NCBI RefSeq assembly: GCF_000006565.2
Contig: NC_031480.1
Coordinates: 4,844,529-4,908,528 of the forward strand
Direction: 5' to 3'
DNA from: Toxoplasma gondii ME49
Lineage: Eukaryota; Apicomplexa; Conoidasida; Eucoccidiorida; Sarcocystidae
Length of the DNA: 64,000 nt
The notes under the pieces were generated by a model. It had not been told where the DNA came from. It did no database searches and saw nothing but the letters and a program-made list of their open reading frames with translations. Positions 36,588-51,500 of the stretch are shown in pieces (the stretch's first letter is position 1; every line of letters starts with the position of its first letter). The translations under genes and the position numbers were made by a program.

Positions 36588-39500
36588 GTATGTATTTATA
36601 TGTATTTTTTTATATGGGCACATGCAAATATGGAAAGGGCCATATGTTCATCGAAAGCAAGGTTGGACGTGACTTTCTGACAAATCATGAAGCAACAACT
36701 TCGAGAAAGCCAACCTCTCCTCTCCACCTCAGAAAAGATATTCAAAGCCCGCTATGTTTTGGAAAGGCACACAAGTGTTTTTCGTCATCTGCATACATAT
36801 ACATTCGCCTAGATAGATAGCTCTAAATACATACAAATACATATATATAAATATATGCGTATATATATACATATGTATGTATCTAATATGCATATATATA
36901 TATATGCATATATATATATGTATTTGTAAAGTGTGGATACTTGCAACTATGACGGATACTTTCGGCGAGGGAATTTGGCCGCTGGCTGTCGGTCTTTCTT
37001 GATCTCGAGTGTCGACCGAGATGGCTCGTTCATCAGCGTATTTTTTCTGCTTCACTCCTTTCTAAAGTGACTGCGTAGATCTGAGTTTTTTTCTTTTCTC
37101 GCCAGGTCGAACAGAAGATGCTGCAGATTCAGAACGACCGAGCGCGCGCGGACGAGACGAAAGTTCGTGTCTCCCAAGAAGACGCGGAAGCGAGTCAGAA
37201 AGCAGCAGAAACGCAGGCGCTGAAAGACGACGCGCAGAGAGACCTCGACGAAGCTTTGCCGGCGCTCGACCAGGCAGTGGACTGTCTGCAAAAGTTGAAG
37301 GCTGAGCACGTTCGCGAAGTCAAGGCTCTGACCAAGCCGCCCGCGGGTGTCCTACTCACCATGGAAGCAGTTTGTATCATGTTTCAGGTGTGAAGGGAGG
37401 TTTCGAAAAAGCACAGAAAACTCAAAAGGAACAGCAAGTGGCTTCAATTCTCTCAGAGATCTTCTGCCCTTTCTGATGTTCCTTTCTCTCCTCTCCTGCT
37501 TTTCTTATCACTCGTCTCTGGACTCCTGTCTTCTTCATGCCCTTCTTCTTTTGGTGTCTTCCTCGTAGGCTGCGACGCCTGCCTCGACTTCTTCTTTCTT
37601 CCTCGTCAAGCTTTGTCTCCGGTTCTCTTTTCTCGTAATCCCTGTCTTCCTGTTTAACAAAGCGTCTCGCTTCAGTTGTCGTGTAACTCTCACTACTGCC
37701 TGCCTGGTGACTTCTCTCGTGAGTCAATTGGGTGCATTCATTCTCCTTTGTCCTACTTTCTCTCTTCCCTGTTGAAGCGCCTGTGTTGGATTCATCCTGC
37801 AAATGGATGCGTTGAGCTTTTTCCTTCCTCTGCTTCCGTGGGAAAGACTCGGAACCTGCAGGCCGCTTCCTGTCTGAGCTGGAGTGCATGAGAGTCTTTC
37901 TCGGCTTCTGCATGCACACTGAAAACGCCTTGAGCGCGACCGCAGCAATAAACCAGCAACCTCAGAGTTCTCACACAGGCGAAGCGCGGCCGTCTGGTTG
38001 AGGCACAACATGCACTCTAGTGTCAAAGACCTGAATCCGAATTCATTTACGTAAAACATGTTCTCTGGGAGCGCTGGACATCAGCAGCTCCATCTAAAGT
38101 TACGGCTTCAGATGCCGTTGCGGCGGAGAACGAATTCTTTTTTTCGCTTGCTCTTCGCCTGCAGGTTCAACCAGTGAAGAAGAACGACCCGGGTCGACCT
38201 GGAGGAAAGATCGACGACTACTGGGAATCGGCTCAGCACAAACTTCTGAAGGATCCGAAGAAGCTGCTCGACGATCTCCTCAACTACGACAAAGTATGAG
38301 GAAGTCAACCAACTGGACGTCCAGTTGAACGAAGCTTCGAGTGGAACTCCACTATACACAACAAAGAAACTGGAAGTACAGGAAACCACTATGAAACGCA
38401 ACCGGACATCCAAGGGATGGTGAACAAACACAACTTCATTTCAACGGCACTCGAGTCATGTGAATGACGATCGCCTGGAATGCGAAAGAGGCTGCTGCCG
38501 CATGCCAAAAACAGTTGAGACGCTCTGCTGCTCTAGCTAGATGTTGAACGCTAGCAACTGCTCAAGATGTTTGCGAAACAGATTCAGAGGGTCGAGGGAT
38601 ATTTGTAACTATTTGAGAAACGAAGGCCGTGCGCAACTGAGAAGCTGAGACGAAAGGAGGCTTTGCATCTACGTAGAAATTGGTCTGACTTAAGCAAAGC
38701 AGGGTGTCGTGGAGGCAAAGGCATGGTGGAGAAATCGACCCCCTACACATACATTTGTGTAGACGCATGCGTGCGTCTCGAGATAGCCTGTTTCTGTTTG
38801 CTTGTCCTGACTCCTTGAGTGAGCGTTAAGAGGAACGACGAGGGAGAAACGATTCAAATCCGAGGAGAGGCCAGTCTGTTTTGACAAGTTATGAAAAGAG
38901 TTCCTTGCCAAGCGCCGGACGCCTCCACCGTGACAACATGTCTGCCAGCACGCACTTGTCTCTCACTCTATTTGTGTACACGTCGGACAATACAAGTGTC
39001 TGTACAGATACACATGTAAATATATATATATATACATATATATACATATAAATATATATATGTATATCAGTTTATAAATACATGGATATATATATATATA
39101 TTTATTTTTATATTTTTATATATTTATATGTATACAAGTTTGTGTATAAATAAATACATAAAAGTACGTATATGTGTCTCTGTGCGTGTATCTGGCGACA
39201 CCGGGTTCCGAATGTATCTTTTTGGTTGTGGTTTGCTGCACTCGTCGCCGTTTCCGCGCCGGACTCAGGACAACATTCCCGAGTCGACAATCGTCAAGAT
39301 CACGCCGTACCTCGATCGACAGGACTTCGATCCAGGCGCGATCCGAAAAGCGTCCGTTGCATGCGAGGCGATTTGCATGTGGGTGCGCGCGATGGTTCGG
39401 TACTACAACGTTGCGAAGGCAGTGGCGCCCAAGCGCGCGAAGTTGCGGCAAGCTGAGGAGGAGCTCCGCGTGACGACCTGCAACTTGAACGCCGCCAAGG

Positions 39501-42500
39501 CCAGACTGCAGGAAGTGGAGGCGAGGATTGAGCGACTTGCGGAGGAGTTTGCCGTCGCCATGCAGAAAAAGGTGAGGCAGAAAAGTCTTAGTGGCCGTCG
39601 ATAGGTTTCGTCGTCACTTCCGCGACGTAATGGTGACCGAGCCGGAGTATGACTCGACTGCCGATTTCGGATGAAAGTACCGTTAGCGCCGCACACTTGG
39701 CCAGACACTCTCCTTCAGCGACGATGAAACTGGAGAGCAGCGGTGGAAAGGAACACAGAAAATGGAGGCAGTCCCGCGTAGGACGGATGCGCTCGACAGA
39801 AGTGACTTTCATTTCAAGTGACAAAGATTTTGACGCGCTTCCTCCCTCGACCTAACGAGTCTCATACAAACCTTGTCTCCACCTTGGTCCGCCCTGCCGT
39901 TTCGCTTCCCATCTTGTCGATCTTCGCATCTCGATATACGCTCCTCAATCTCTACGCTTCAGTCCTTCCAGGTGGTTTGGTGCTCGTCTTCACGGATCAA
40001 TACAGAAATATATACATATATATATGTATATCTTATGTATATGTATTACATATGTATTATAGGTACGCATGGAGTGTCTGTTGGTATGCAGATATGGATA
40101 TACATATATAGATATATATATAGGTCGGCAGGGGCACAGGAGAATGGGGATACCTAGATCTAGGCATATCTCGAATCGTTAGAGAGCTGGATCGCGGCCA
40201 ACGGGGAGACGCTCTTTGTGAACGATGTTTGCCTGCAATGCACACTCTTTTGCTACGTGAGAATGTAATGCCTTGGGGGCCTCCTTTGCTCGGCCTTTCT
40301 TCGAAAGCAGAGGCGTTCGCCGACATTGTTTTCGGACGCAAAGCCAACGGTCGATCTCGTTTTTCCTCAGGAGCAGTTGACATTAGACATCAAAATGTGT
40401 CAAGTGAAGGTTAATCGAGCGCAGCCTCTCCTCGAGGGTCTCAGCGACGAACAGGAGAGATGGACTGAACAAGCAGAAATGTCGAGAAATCTCTATGAAC
40501 TCATTCCCGGTAATCCTCTCTCCCAGGACCACAACCGATTTTTTTCATGCAAAAATATAGATCTTCGCGTGTGTGAATCTTCGGTGAAAGCGATGTGTAG
40601 ATGAACCAGGAGATGTACGTGGGTATGCCCCTACATCCAAGCGTGCACATGCGAGTCCGCATCAGTTCGCATGCGTCTCGTCTATACTCCCCACACCTCC
40701 TGCATATCCTGTAAGAGTTTCTGTGTGCGTCTACCATATATATATATATATATATGTATATATATGTATATACTCATGTGCATACAAATATATATACGCA
40801 AATATATATATATATATATATATATATGGAATATGTAGGCGTATGTGGAGCCGCCAGATGTCGGGGACTGTTTATTCCTGGGCGAAGAGACAGTCGACTT
40901 GAGATTTGTTGTGCATTGTGTTTGAGGTTTCAGTGTCTCTGCCTGCATGCAGAGTGTCCTCTCGAGCAATCAGTTGCGCTTTCTACACCACGTTGGTCGC
41001 CTTTCTCACATTTGGGTGCTCCGCAAGGCGAGGACGCAGCAGTGCGCAGTTGATTCTTCCGGTGACTGTCCTTCATCTGCATCGGCCAGCTGCTCTCGTG
41101 GAGCTATTTCTGTGTTTTGTCTTGCGTTTTCTCAGACTTCTTTGTACTTCCGTCGAGGCCGTTTTGTCTTGCTCCGTCCATCGTGGTCCTTCCTCATCCT
41201 CGTTCCGTCCACGGCATTCATCCTCTCCCCACGATTTTCCTTTTTCCTCTGCGAAGCCTCTCTTCTACGTCTCAACTTGCGTCTGCTTGAACCCGTTTCC
41301 GTCCGAGTCTTCTTCTGTGTGCTTCGCTTTTTTTCTCGGTCTCGTAGGGCATGCAATTGTGAGTGCAGGCATGATCGCGTACGGAGGCGCTTTCACGTCG
41401 GCGTATCGAGGCGCACTGGAAACTTCCTGGGTTTCCAAGTTGCGCGAGATGAAAATCCCTCACACCTCAGGGTGCAATTTGCGGCAGTTTCTTGGTGAGA
41501 AAAGCGAAGCTCATCACGAGAGAGAGAGACACAGCGAGAGAGAGAGAGAAGGAGCAGCTACAGAGACGGAGATATATGGATTTCGGGAGAGAGAGATGTA
41601 GATACGTAGAGATCTGTGAGGAAAGTTGTGCATGACAGAATGGCGAGAGCAACGTGCTCTCAGCATCTGAGGAAGGAAGAAAAAATATGAGAATCAGCAA
41701 AGTGTGATCGTCGTTTGAAGAAGGCTCGCGGAGAGAGAAGAAAACAAGGAGTTCCCCAGGTGTCGAGACCAAGCGTATTGTGACACCAGAGAAACGCGCG
41801 TCCACTGTCAGCCGTGGCAGACGCGTCTCGCTGCTGCGAAGATGGACGTGCAAGATTTTTACATTATGTTTGTGTTTCTTTACGTAAAATGTCGTTTGGT
41901 GAACGCATTCGCTTTATTATCCTCGTTGTCGCCAGTTGCGTCTAGGTCAACACCGAAAATCGATGTCTCGCCTGTCTTTTTTCCTTTTTCAGGAGACCCG
42001 ATGAAAGTTCGACAGTGGACTGTGGCAGGCCTTCCGAAGGACGAGCTGTCAGTCGAAAACGGAATCATCATCGATAGAAGCAGACGGTGGCCGCTCATGA
42101 TTGATCCTCAGGTAACTCTCGACGTTCTCGGCAGGGACGTCTGACTGCTGGCTTCGCGCAAGAAGAGGCACATCGCTGGAAGGCGCAGCTCCGAAAGAGA
42201 GTGCAGAAACACTCGCAGATCTCGAGAAACCATTCGAACCGTCACTGTGTCTGCAGAATTATCTGCGTGAAGATGGCTGTGCGTACGTGTGGCTAGCAGA
42301 TGCAACGGAGAGGCGTAAGAGTCACAGAAAAGCTGTGCACGCGGGAGAAAGACTGTCTCTGTATTGGCCTCGCCTCGAGTCGTCAGCGGCGGCCGGACAC
42401 CGACAGAAAAGACAGATTCGGTGGTCTTTCGAAACGCAGTGTGTTTCTCCAGAGTCGCGGAGCCTCAAGATACCTCTCTATCGAAACAGTGCATCTGCGC

Positions 42501-45500
42501 ATGCAGGTTTCGCATGTATTGACGGGTTGATTTTTGTATAAATATGTATATACATATAAATGTATTTGAGAGAGTTCCAGTTTCCCACGGGGGGTCTGAC
42601 TGGCTCTCCGCTGTGGTGGCGTACGGTTCAGCTCTTTTGATGTAGATGCTTTTTCGAGAGGTGTCTGCCCTTCCTTGAGCTTTTCTCTCCCTTTCTCTAT
42701 CGCTTTCTTCCTCAGTCACAGGCGAATCGATTCATCAAGAACATGGGCAAGGCTAGCGACCAAGGATTCGAAACCTGCAAACTGACCGATGGGAGCTTTC
42801 TGCGAGAAATGGAACTGTCAGTCCAGTTCGGCAAGTGGGTCTTGATTGAAAACGTGACGGAGAGTTTGGATCCTTCTCTCGAGCCAATTTTCCTTCAACA
42901 GAAAATCAAAGATAGTCAAGGTAGGTGCCAGCGACCCTGGGTGTCCGATGTCCGTTTCGCCTTCGTGAGCCGAGAGCTCTCAACTGTTTCGAGTCGGTCG
43001 GTGTCTGCAACACAATCCAAAAAGGACCAGCTGGAGTCTCAAAGTCCATGGGTGCACCGGCAAACACCTTAGTCTGGACAAGGACTCCGTAGTAATCGGG
43101 CAGATCAGCGGAGACATCCGGAGAACCTGAGGCCTGGCGACGAAGAGACACTCACTGAAATGCAAGCGCAAAACATACGCAAAGTGTATACGCGTGCGTA
43201 AACAGAGAAGTGCATATGACATGTTAGTGAAGGCAAGTCGAGGAAGGCGTATGGTTGGGGTGGCCACAGTGAGAAACGTAGGGAGAAAAAAAAGTGTGAA
43301 ATACATGTGTAGGGGATCCACATCGAGACCAGGAGAGAGATGCACGGACAGAGTATCCACGGTGACTCATGCGGAGAGAGACAGATGCTCTGGATTTGCA
43401 CATCGAGGCAAACAGACGTTTATTACACATCCCTATGACGAAAACGCTCATGAACTGTTCTTGTTTTGGACAGGCTGGTGTGTACGTCTGAACGACAAGC
43501 TGGTGCCCTGGTCGCCACACTTCAAGCTGTTCATGACGACGGCGAATCCGAATCCGCGCTATCCTCCTGAAGTCTTTGCGAAGCTCACGGTCCTCAACTT
43601 TTCCATTACTCCTGAAGGTAAGGAGGAGAGGAGGCCGTAGGAGAGGAGGGCGTCGCAAGCTTCTCGCTGGAATGTGCGAGTTTCAGATGTCTCGAGACCA
43701 CAGCGCAGGAGCAAGACTCACTCCCGCATTTTTCACTTTGTCTGTCCAGTGCGTCTGTAGAGAACTGCAAGACGTTATCGGTCTCCATCTCCTCTCTTCG
43801 TTGTGGCCGTGTAGAACGGACAGAAGGGGAAGAAGAAACCAGCAGCAGTGCGCTTTACACAGCAGCTGCCGAGTGCACACGGTTGAACAAAAGAGTGGGG
43901 TGTGTGGACTCCTCCTCACGGATTTCTTTGTCTTTCTTCTTTTTGTCAGTCGTGTGTTGCGAAGCCTCCTTTCTCGCCTGCTCCGAGTCGTCGCAGGCTC
44001 CAGCTCTTCTCTCCGTCCGGTTATCGTGGCTACTGCACAGTTAACTCATCTCCCATTGTCACTTCGCCATCGCTGTCTACCCATCAGACCGTTTTCCCCT
44101 TTCTGGTTACACATTTGTATGTATATATGTATATCTATACATATATGCATATATAAATACACATATATGCATATATAAATACATATATATATATATAAAT
44201 ATATGTATATGTACATATGTGTGTATGTGTAGTAGGGACGTGTGTGGATTGTTACATGTAAACCTTTTGCACACAGATGTGTGTATGGACTTTAACAGGG
44301 AAGTTCACTCGCCTCGTTTCTTTTCGGCCTTCAGAGTGCATCTGCAACAATCCCCCTCTGATTTGGCCTGTGCCCCATTGGGGAAGTGCAAGGGTGGCGT
44401 CTCGTCTGTTCTGTAGTTGTCTTCTTTTGAAGACCTTTTGATAAGACTCCTTGTTTCTTGGCGGCTACGTTCTTGTCGACAGCGTGCATCCTTATATGTG
44501 GTTTGCAGAGGGTGACATCTCGTCTGTTTCCTTTCCTTTGCTTTTTCGCTGAAGGGATGGAGGAGCAGATGCTGGGACTTGTGGTGTCTCTTGAGGCTCC
44601 TGAACTGGAGGAGAAGAAGAACAAGTTGGTGGTGAACAACGCAAAGATGAAGAAGGAACTGAAAAGCTTGGAAGACAAGATCCTGCAGCTTCTCTCTCAG
44701 TCGCAAGGCAACATCCTCGAAGACGAAGTGCTCATCAACACACTCGCTGCGTCAAAGAGGACAGCTGCAGAAGTCAACCAGAAAGTCAGAGAGGCGGAGG
44801 CCACAGAAAAGGAAATCGACAGTGCCCGGTGAGCGGAAAAAAAGAAGAAAGCGAGAGTTTCACCCTTGTCACATCTGCATGTATGTGCATCTGTCGACTA
44901 CAAAAATATCTCACAATGTATATATATATATATATATATCCGAGAGTGAGTCAAGGAGAGGAAACCTGGGCACCGCCTTGGTTTCCTTTGCGGAAGTGTG
45001 GAGTCGGGCGTCGACGCGTCGCAGCAGCTTCGCCTGCATGCTGTTTGTTCCCTAATGAGGAAGCGGTTTTCCAACGACATCACTGGTGGCAGATCCATTC
45101 TGTTCTGCAAGAGAGGAGTCGTTTGATCACGCAGAAAAGACACGAGACCGCACGCGGTGTGAAACACCACAAGCAAAGACTTCGTTGCGTTTCTCTCTCA
45201 CCCACCGCTGTTTCCGTAGACTCCCTCAGATGGGGAAATTGCTTGGTTCACTGTATCCACGGACTCGCGTGTCTCCTTCGGCATGACTAGTCACCTGAGA
45301 AAAACTGTTTTTCGGCTTGCAACGTATAAAACTTCATATAATGGAACATGAGTACTAAACGAGGTTGTTCGAAAAATGCAGCCGCATGCAACAGCAACAG
45401 CTTAGTTCTCAAACGAAGGTGTGTGCAGCTGTGCGCATTGCCAGATGCGGCAGAGAGCTGTCGTTCACCGTGCAGACGACGTCGTCGTGGATGAAACGAC

Positions 45501-48500
45501 GGCCTTGTTTTGCGCCCATGGGAGCGTCTGCGTAGTCGTTTTCTCGTCCGGTTCGTACGGACGATGACAGTGATCTCTACATGACGCCATGAATGTGACC
45601 AGATGAGGACTCCCTCTGAAGCCTTATGCCACCGAAGTCGGCTGTTAAGATGCCTTATCGAAGTTCTGTGTCTCTGCTGATCTCTTTCAGCGAATGGTTC
45701 TGTCCTGTCGCTTTCCGAGCAAGTCTGTTGTTTTTCTGCGTCGTCGACCTTGCCAATATCGAGCCGATGTATCAGTACTCTCTGCAGTGGTTTCAAGCGC
45801 TTGTAGCAATGGGCATTCAGGAGGTGAGTAGGCTGCAGCAAGGTCCCTGTGTTAGTTATTCAGCGCAGTCCATCGGGACGAGGCTGGATCCTTTGCACCT
45901 GCCAATCTAAGTCGTGTCTTCTATTCCACTGTGTGCTTTGGTGTCTCTTTTGTGAGCTCTGGATGGAGACTGTGGTGACTTCGTTGTGCCTGCCTAGATT
46001 GGAGGTAGGGAAGCCATTCCTCGCCAGGCTTCTCTCTCTGGCGTTACTCGTTCTTTCTGTTCTGTGGAGATTTCCTCGGGCTTGTCCTTTTCCTTGAAAA
46101 CGCATTCTCCTTCGAATCTTTGTCTTAGTCGAAGGCCGCTACGCACCGCACAGGGCGCTAGGATGTCTCATTCAGGAAGCCAAGAACTGACTAACTCGTC
46201 CAACTTGTGGTCATGTCTTGACGAGAAGTTGTCATGAGCAGTCCTCTCTCAGAGGTTATCACTGCCATCTGACTAAAGGGTGTTTCTCTTGGTGTTCAAG
46301 CGAGTGAAAATCGCAATTCGTTTACAAAAAAGACAATTTCTCGGCTTCGACGGTTTTCCTCCAGGTCCCGGCAACGAACGACAAATCAAAGAGGCTCCAG
46401 GACTTGAGCGATCACATCACATACTTAATCTACGAAAATGTTTCTCGATCTCTCTTTGAGCGCCACAAAATTCTCTTCTCCTTCTCTCTCGGCCTCAAGG
46501 TAGGTGACAGCGTGCAGAGAACCGCATCCCCTGTTGCGATCGAAACCGTTCGATTTTCGTTTCGCTTTCTCCGTTGCTTCTTGGCGTTCGGCGCGTCTCT
46601 CAAGTTCTTGGTAAGGGAAGACGAACAAGTGTGAAATGCGTTTCTTTCTTTCCACCACAAGGTGGAGAGTTGCGGAGAGAGGATGACAAAAAGTTAGGAA
46701 GGACCACGCAGGTGTCTCTGCCTCGTCTGGTTCGACTCACCAAGGTTCTTCTTTTTCTCTCCCGCCCAGCCGTGTCTGCCTTTGGGCCTGAGAGATCGAA
46801 ATCAGTAGTCCAACTCGGAGCAAAAATACTCCCCAGAAGAGGTAGTTTAGAGAAGCTTAGGAATCCTTTTTTCTATTACGGACAAGGGAAACCAGCTTCA
46901 CTTGGTTTCCGAGTGGCAATCTGCGCCTGGTCTCCAGCGCTCTCTCTTGCGTGTACGTGATATCCATTGCCTCGAAGTTTTTCAGTCTCACGCATTTGAT
47001 TCCTCCCATCTCTCTCCATGCATTTCTCTCTCGTGGGCGTATGCACGTTTTCTCCTCCCCGTCGTTGCTGTTATTTCACTGACTTGTTGGCGACATCCTT
47101 GCTTCCCAAATACCGGTTGTGGATGGCATTGCTGTCACCACTGCGTACCGGGCTAGAAAACGTTGTGTGTTCCCCCACCTGCACTTGCATGTTTTCTTCT
47201 GCTTTTTTGCATGCGTACATGTTCTCGCCGGTCCCTGCAGATTCAAGCGAAACACCCGGTGGACCACCAAGAGCTGCGCTTCCTTCTGACAGGCCCGACA
47301 GGCGAGGCTGCTGTTGGGGAGGCCAATCCAACGACTTGGCTTAGCGACAAACAGTGGGAGGGTATTCGAGCTTTGTCTGCACTCCCTGCCTTCGCTGGAC
47401 TCGACAGCTTCTTCCTCGAAAACTCTGAAGCTTTCAAAGTCGTCTACGATGCTGGAGACGCCCACGAAGAGCCATTCCCCGATCGGTGGAACGACCTCAC
47501 TCCAATTCAGGTAACTAGGTTCAGAAAACCGATCCCCAGAGAAAGTGCCGAGGCAAGCCTCCTGTGGATTTTCAGGGGAAAGTCAGCGAAAGCGAGTGAG
47601 GAGTGTCTCACAGAGAGAGGAAGAACTCCGCGAGCTCGCCTCGCAGACTTTTACTTGATATCTCGCCTCGAAACCTGTGACGCTCGTCGACGCATGCGAC
47701 ACAAGTATGCCGGTGCTTCGAAAGGACCTGAAGACGAACGCAGCCAACCAAATAGCCGCTCTTTGGTACACGTGCATTTCGTATACGTATATATGTTCAG
47801 GCGAATATGTATAGGTAGACAGATAGAGGCATGCATGCACAGATGAGAAGCTACAGGTTCAGATCGAAACAGAAATTAATGGATGTGTGGAACTGCCTAG
47901 ATGCACACTCGCATGCTCAAGTTTGCCTGTAGTGACGTTTCTCGTCACTGAAACTTTCTGAGACTTGTTGAGTTTCTGTCTGTGTCTGACTGGCATTAAA
48001 CGCCTCAGGAGCCCCGCTGCGTTCAATGAAAACTGGATTTCTTCGTCGGGTATGCCTCGTGGCTGGTCTCGCTTCCGTTCACGGTGCGTTGCGTCCATTC
48101 TGCTTTTTCGCATTTCCAGAAAATGTGTATTCTCCGGTTGATTCGGAGCGACAAGCTGATCGATGCGGCGGTGAATTACGTGGCGAGTGAACTGGGGCAG
48201 CGCTTCGTATATCCACCTACATTTGACTTGGCGCGGTCCTACAAAGATTCGACGAATGTGACACCTTTGATTTTCATTCTCTCTCAAGGCTCGGACCCAG
48301 CTGCCAGTCTCATGTCTTTTGCCAAAGGCATGAACATGGGGAGAAGGTTCGAGTCCATCGCTCTCGGTAAGAGGTTGGTTCGTAGCCTCTCGGATGCGGG
48401 GTACGAAGACTCAGGCAGTTCCTCACGCATTGTGTGTAGCGGCGTTGCCTTGTGAAGAAAAATTCGCCGGTGGGTTGTCAAAGGCAGGACCCGTCTTTGC

Positions 48501-51500
48501 TTCGGAGGCTCAACTCGGGTAATAAATGGATTTGCGAAACTGGCATGGATCCGCGTGCAGCCGCGGGCGTCTCTGGTCCTGTTGATGTTTTTTTTGTTCT
48601 CTCGAGCATCCTTGAGTTTGAACAGGGAGGGGAGAACGGCAGGCCAATGCTGGGCAAGATACAACAAAAGACAGTGGTTGGCAAATCATCGGGGTTTATG
48701 CGTTGCCTGTGTTTCTGTTGTTTTACGTCTTATTTTCGACTCCTTTACGTAGCATAGAATGTTTTCACAAGAAAAGCGCGTCAAGCTTTGCTCAATTATT
48801 CTTCCTCTGTAGATTTTTGCCCCAAGAATTCAGTCACGTCGAAACGTCTTTTACTCGCGTTTTTTTTCTGTATTATCAGTCACAGTCACTTTCCTTGGTG
48901 CAACTAAAGCGGTTTTCTGGATTTCCCTTATCATTTTTCTGCGGACGTTTCTCTCCAAATGTGTACATACACAATATATACAAATACAATATATACATAT
49001 ATATATATAGTACGTACGTGTAGATGTAGACAAGGTACATGCATGTATGTGCAGGACAAGGGCAAGGTGCGAAAGCTCGGAAACTGATCGAGGAGGCCTG
49101 CAATCGGGGCGGATGGGTTCTCCTTCAAAACTGTCACCTTGCGGCCTCTTGGATGACAGAGTTGGAAAAACTCTGCGATGGCCTCAACCAAGAAGAAGTT
49201 CATCGCGATTTTCGGTGAGTTCTGGCGACCCACATCCACCCTTGGTGCTTCTGAGGGCCTTCTTTGCTTCTGTGTAAAACTCGGGTGACTCGAATCCACG
49301 TCTATTCGACGGGTCCTGGGATGAGTTCATAAGATGTCACTGCATCGCAGGAGGAATTCCACGAGGTGGGACAAACATGTCGTCAAATCCAGAAACCTTT
49401 GTGAATCCACGAGTCCAGTGCATGCAACGAATATCACTAGGCGTTTGTCGCTTCGTCAGCAAGTCGGTAGACGGTCTCCGTATGTGAATCGTACAGCGCG
49501 CACACACAGGTCTACCATTGATGTTCTCTGAAGAAGAGCACAAGAAGAGGAATTCAGTCTTTGTTGGTGGGTCGGCCGTGTCAACCGTCCTTCACGCGAT
49601 CGTTCCACCGTACGGTCTCTCTCTGGGTTGCCGGTGCAAAAAACAAAGAGGGATCGGCAGAGAAAACGGTTGAACAGCAGAATGGGGAATGTAGCGGCAG
49701 ATTCTTTCCACTTGTGAATGACGCCTAGAACAGAGCCGAGGCGGAGTAAACATAATGTCGTAGGATATTTCCATTGCTGCTGAGCACGAAACCGCGACAA
49801 GTTACCAGAAAGAATCCGGCACAAAACGGCAGCACCTCACTTCCACGCGTGAAAAGCTTCTTCCCAGAATTCCAGTTTGCTCAAAGATTGCAGACGCTAC
49901 GAACGAGACTCATTCTCAGCGGTGCTGTGCCAAGGACGGTTAAGTATAAAAACTGTCGGCTTCGTTCCCCCAGATGTCGCCAGCTGGCAGCGCGGACCTT
50001 AAAGAGCTGCGAAAGATTGACAAAGTTACCTGAGTCAAGCGACGGAAAGCGGGGGAAAAAGAAGCAACTGTGCATTTCCTCATGTTGCTTGCTCCTTTCT
50101 CCCTCTCTCATGTCATTCCCTTGTGTTCGGAACCAAGGCTATGGCTGAGTTCAATGCCTTCCCGGGACTTCCCCGTCTCCATCTTGCAAAATGGAGTAAA
50201 GATGACGAATGAACCACCGACAGGTCTTCGAGCAAACTTGCTGCGGCTGTATGCGTCCATTGATGACCGTACACTCGACAGTTCGAAGAAGCCTGAGGAA
50301 TTTCGAAAGCTCTTGTTCGCCTTTTGCTTCTTTCACGCCATCGTTCAGGTGCGGTGCCGACACACGGACCAGCTTGGAAGAGCAGAGCTCTTTAACTCAT
50401 TTTCGTTTGTCTTCACACTTGATCACAGACTCAATGAGGCATATTGACAGATTCCTACTAGCGAGAAATGGAGGAAAACGGCAGGACTGGACCCGTTCGA
50501 TGGGTACAAAAGGGAAAGGTTGTTCAGCGAAGGTGGTCACTCTGGCAGAAGCGACTTTACATCATTTACCGTATTTCCGCGGTCGTTGACTCTTCCAAAA
50601 AACGGCTTCTTGGTTCTACGGGGGCCCCTCGTATGGAATAATCCATTCTAAGCAGAGTGGAGAAATCAAATGAAGCGGGGGCCTTCCACTACGGTGGCAC
50701 AGCCACTCTGATTTAAATTGAGGTCGAGAACTCATGTTTACGCCATGTAGACAGCCGTTTAGGGAGTGCAGACATTTTAATCTGGACGGAGTCCAAGTGG
50801 ACGCGGATGTAGATATCTGTCGCAGCACCTCCGCAGTTGCGCTAGGGATTCTGATGCTGCTAGTTTTAACATCCAAAACTCTGACTTCGCTTGGTGATCT
50901 CCAGGTGCATATACATGCGAAGGCAATCGTGTTTGTGAGAGGCGAATGTACGAATTTCAGTGTCTTTGTGTGGAAGTCAAGTTCCCCTGAACCAGCTGCT
51001 TGTTTTATTCTACCGCTAATGTATGAAGCTTAGCCTCGTGTCCTCTTCGCCCGTACACGAGACACGATCCAAGAGTCATACAAATTCTTGCGGCGGTGAG
51101 GTAATTGTCAACAGAAACAAAAGTCGCGGGTATCTGTGGTGTCTCTGCTTCTGCACTTCCAAGGACCGCCGCAAGTTCGGCCCGATCGGCTGGAACATTC
51201 AGTACGAGTTCACGACGGAGGATCTCGTCGTATGTCAAAGACAGCTTCGAATCTTTCTCGACTCATACGACGAAGTGCCATACAAAGTGAGGGAATTCTC
51301 TGTTTTTTGGTGCGGACCTTTTCACCGGGGACTGAAAGCACCTCGACAGATTCGAAAAAATGTATACAGAAAGGGTGTCACAAAAGCCGAACACGGTAGG
51401 AGATGAGTCTCTGAGATGAGTACGCCGAGTGCCCAAAGCAAGCTACGGTGTGTCTGCAAGGATTCTCTGTTTCTGGTGAACGAAGACCTCCAATATCCAA

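Larger units (their letters stand above)
36055..40509 (+). other. DNAH1: Dynein stalk and microtubule-binding domain (exons 40-44)
   Basis: Exons 36055-36411, 37106-37387, 38165-38293, 39269-39571 and 40371-40509; residues about 2616-3018. Coiled coil 1 runs from [16 protein letters not shown] through [20 protein letters not shown]. The tip follows, including [18 protein letters not shown] and [18 protein letters not shown]. Coiled coil 2 begins at [14 protein letters not shown] and ends near [14 protein letters not shown]. This antiparallel stalk places the microtubule-binding tip away from the ring. Insertion and loop lengths fit the DNAH1 class. Confidence 0.95.
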
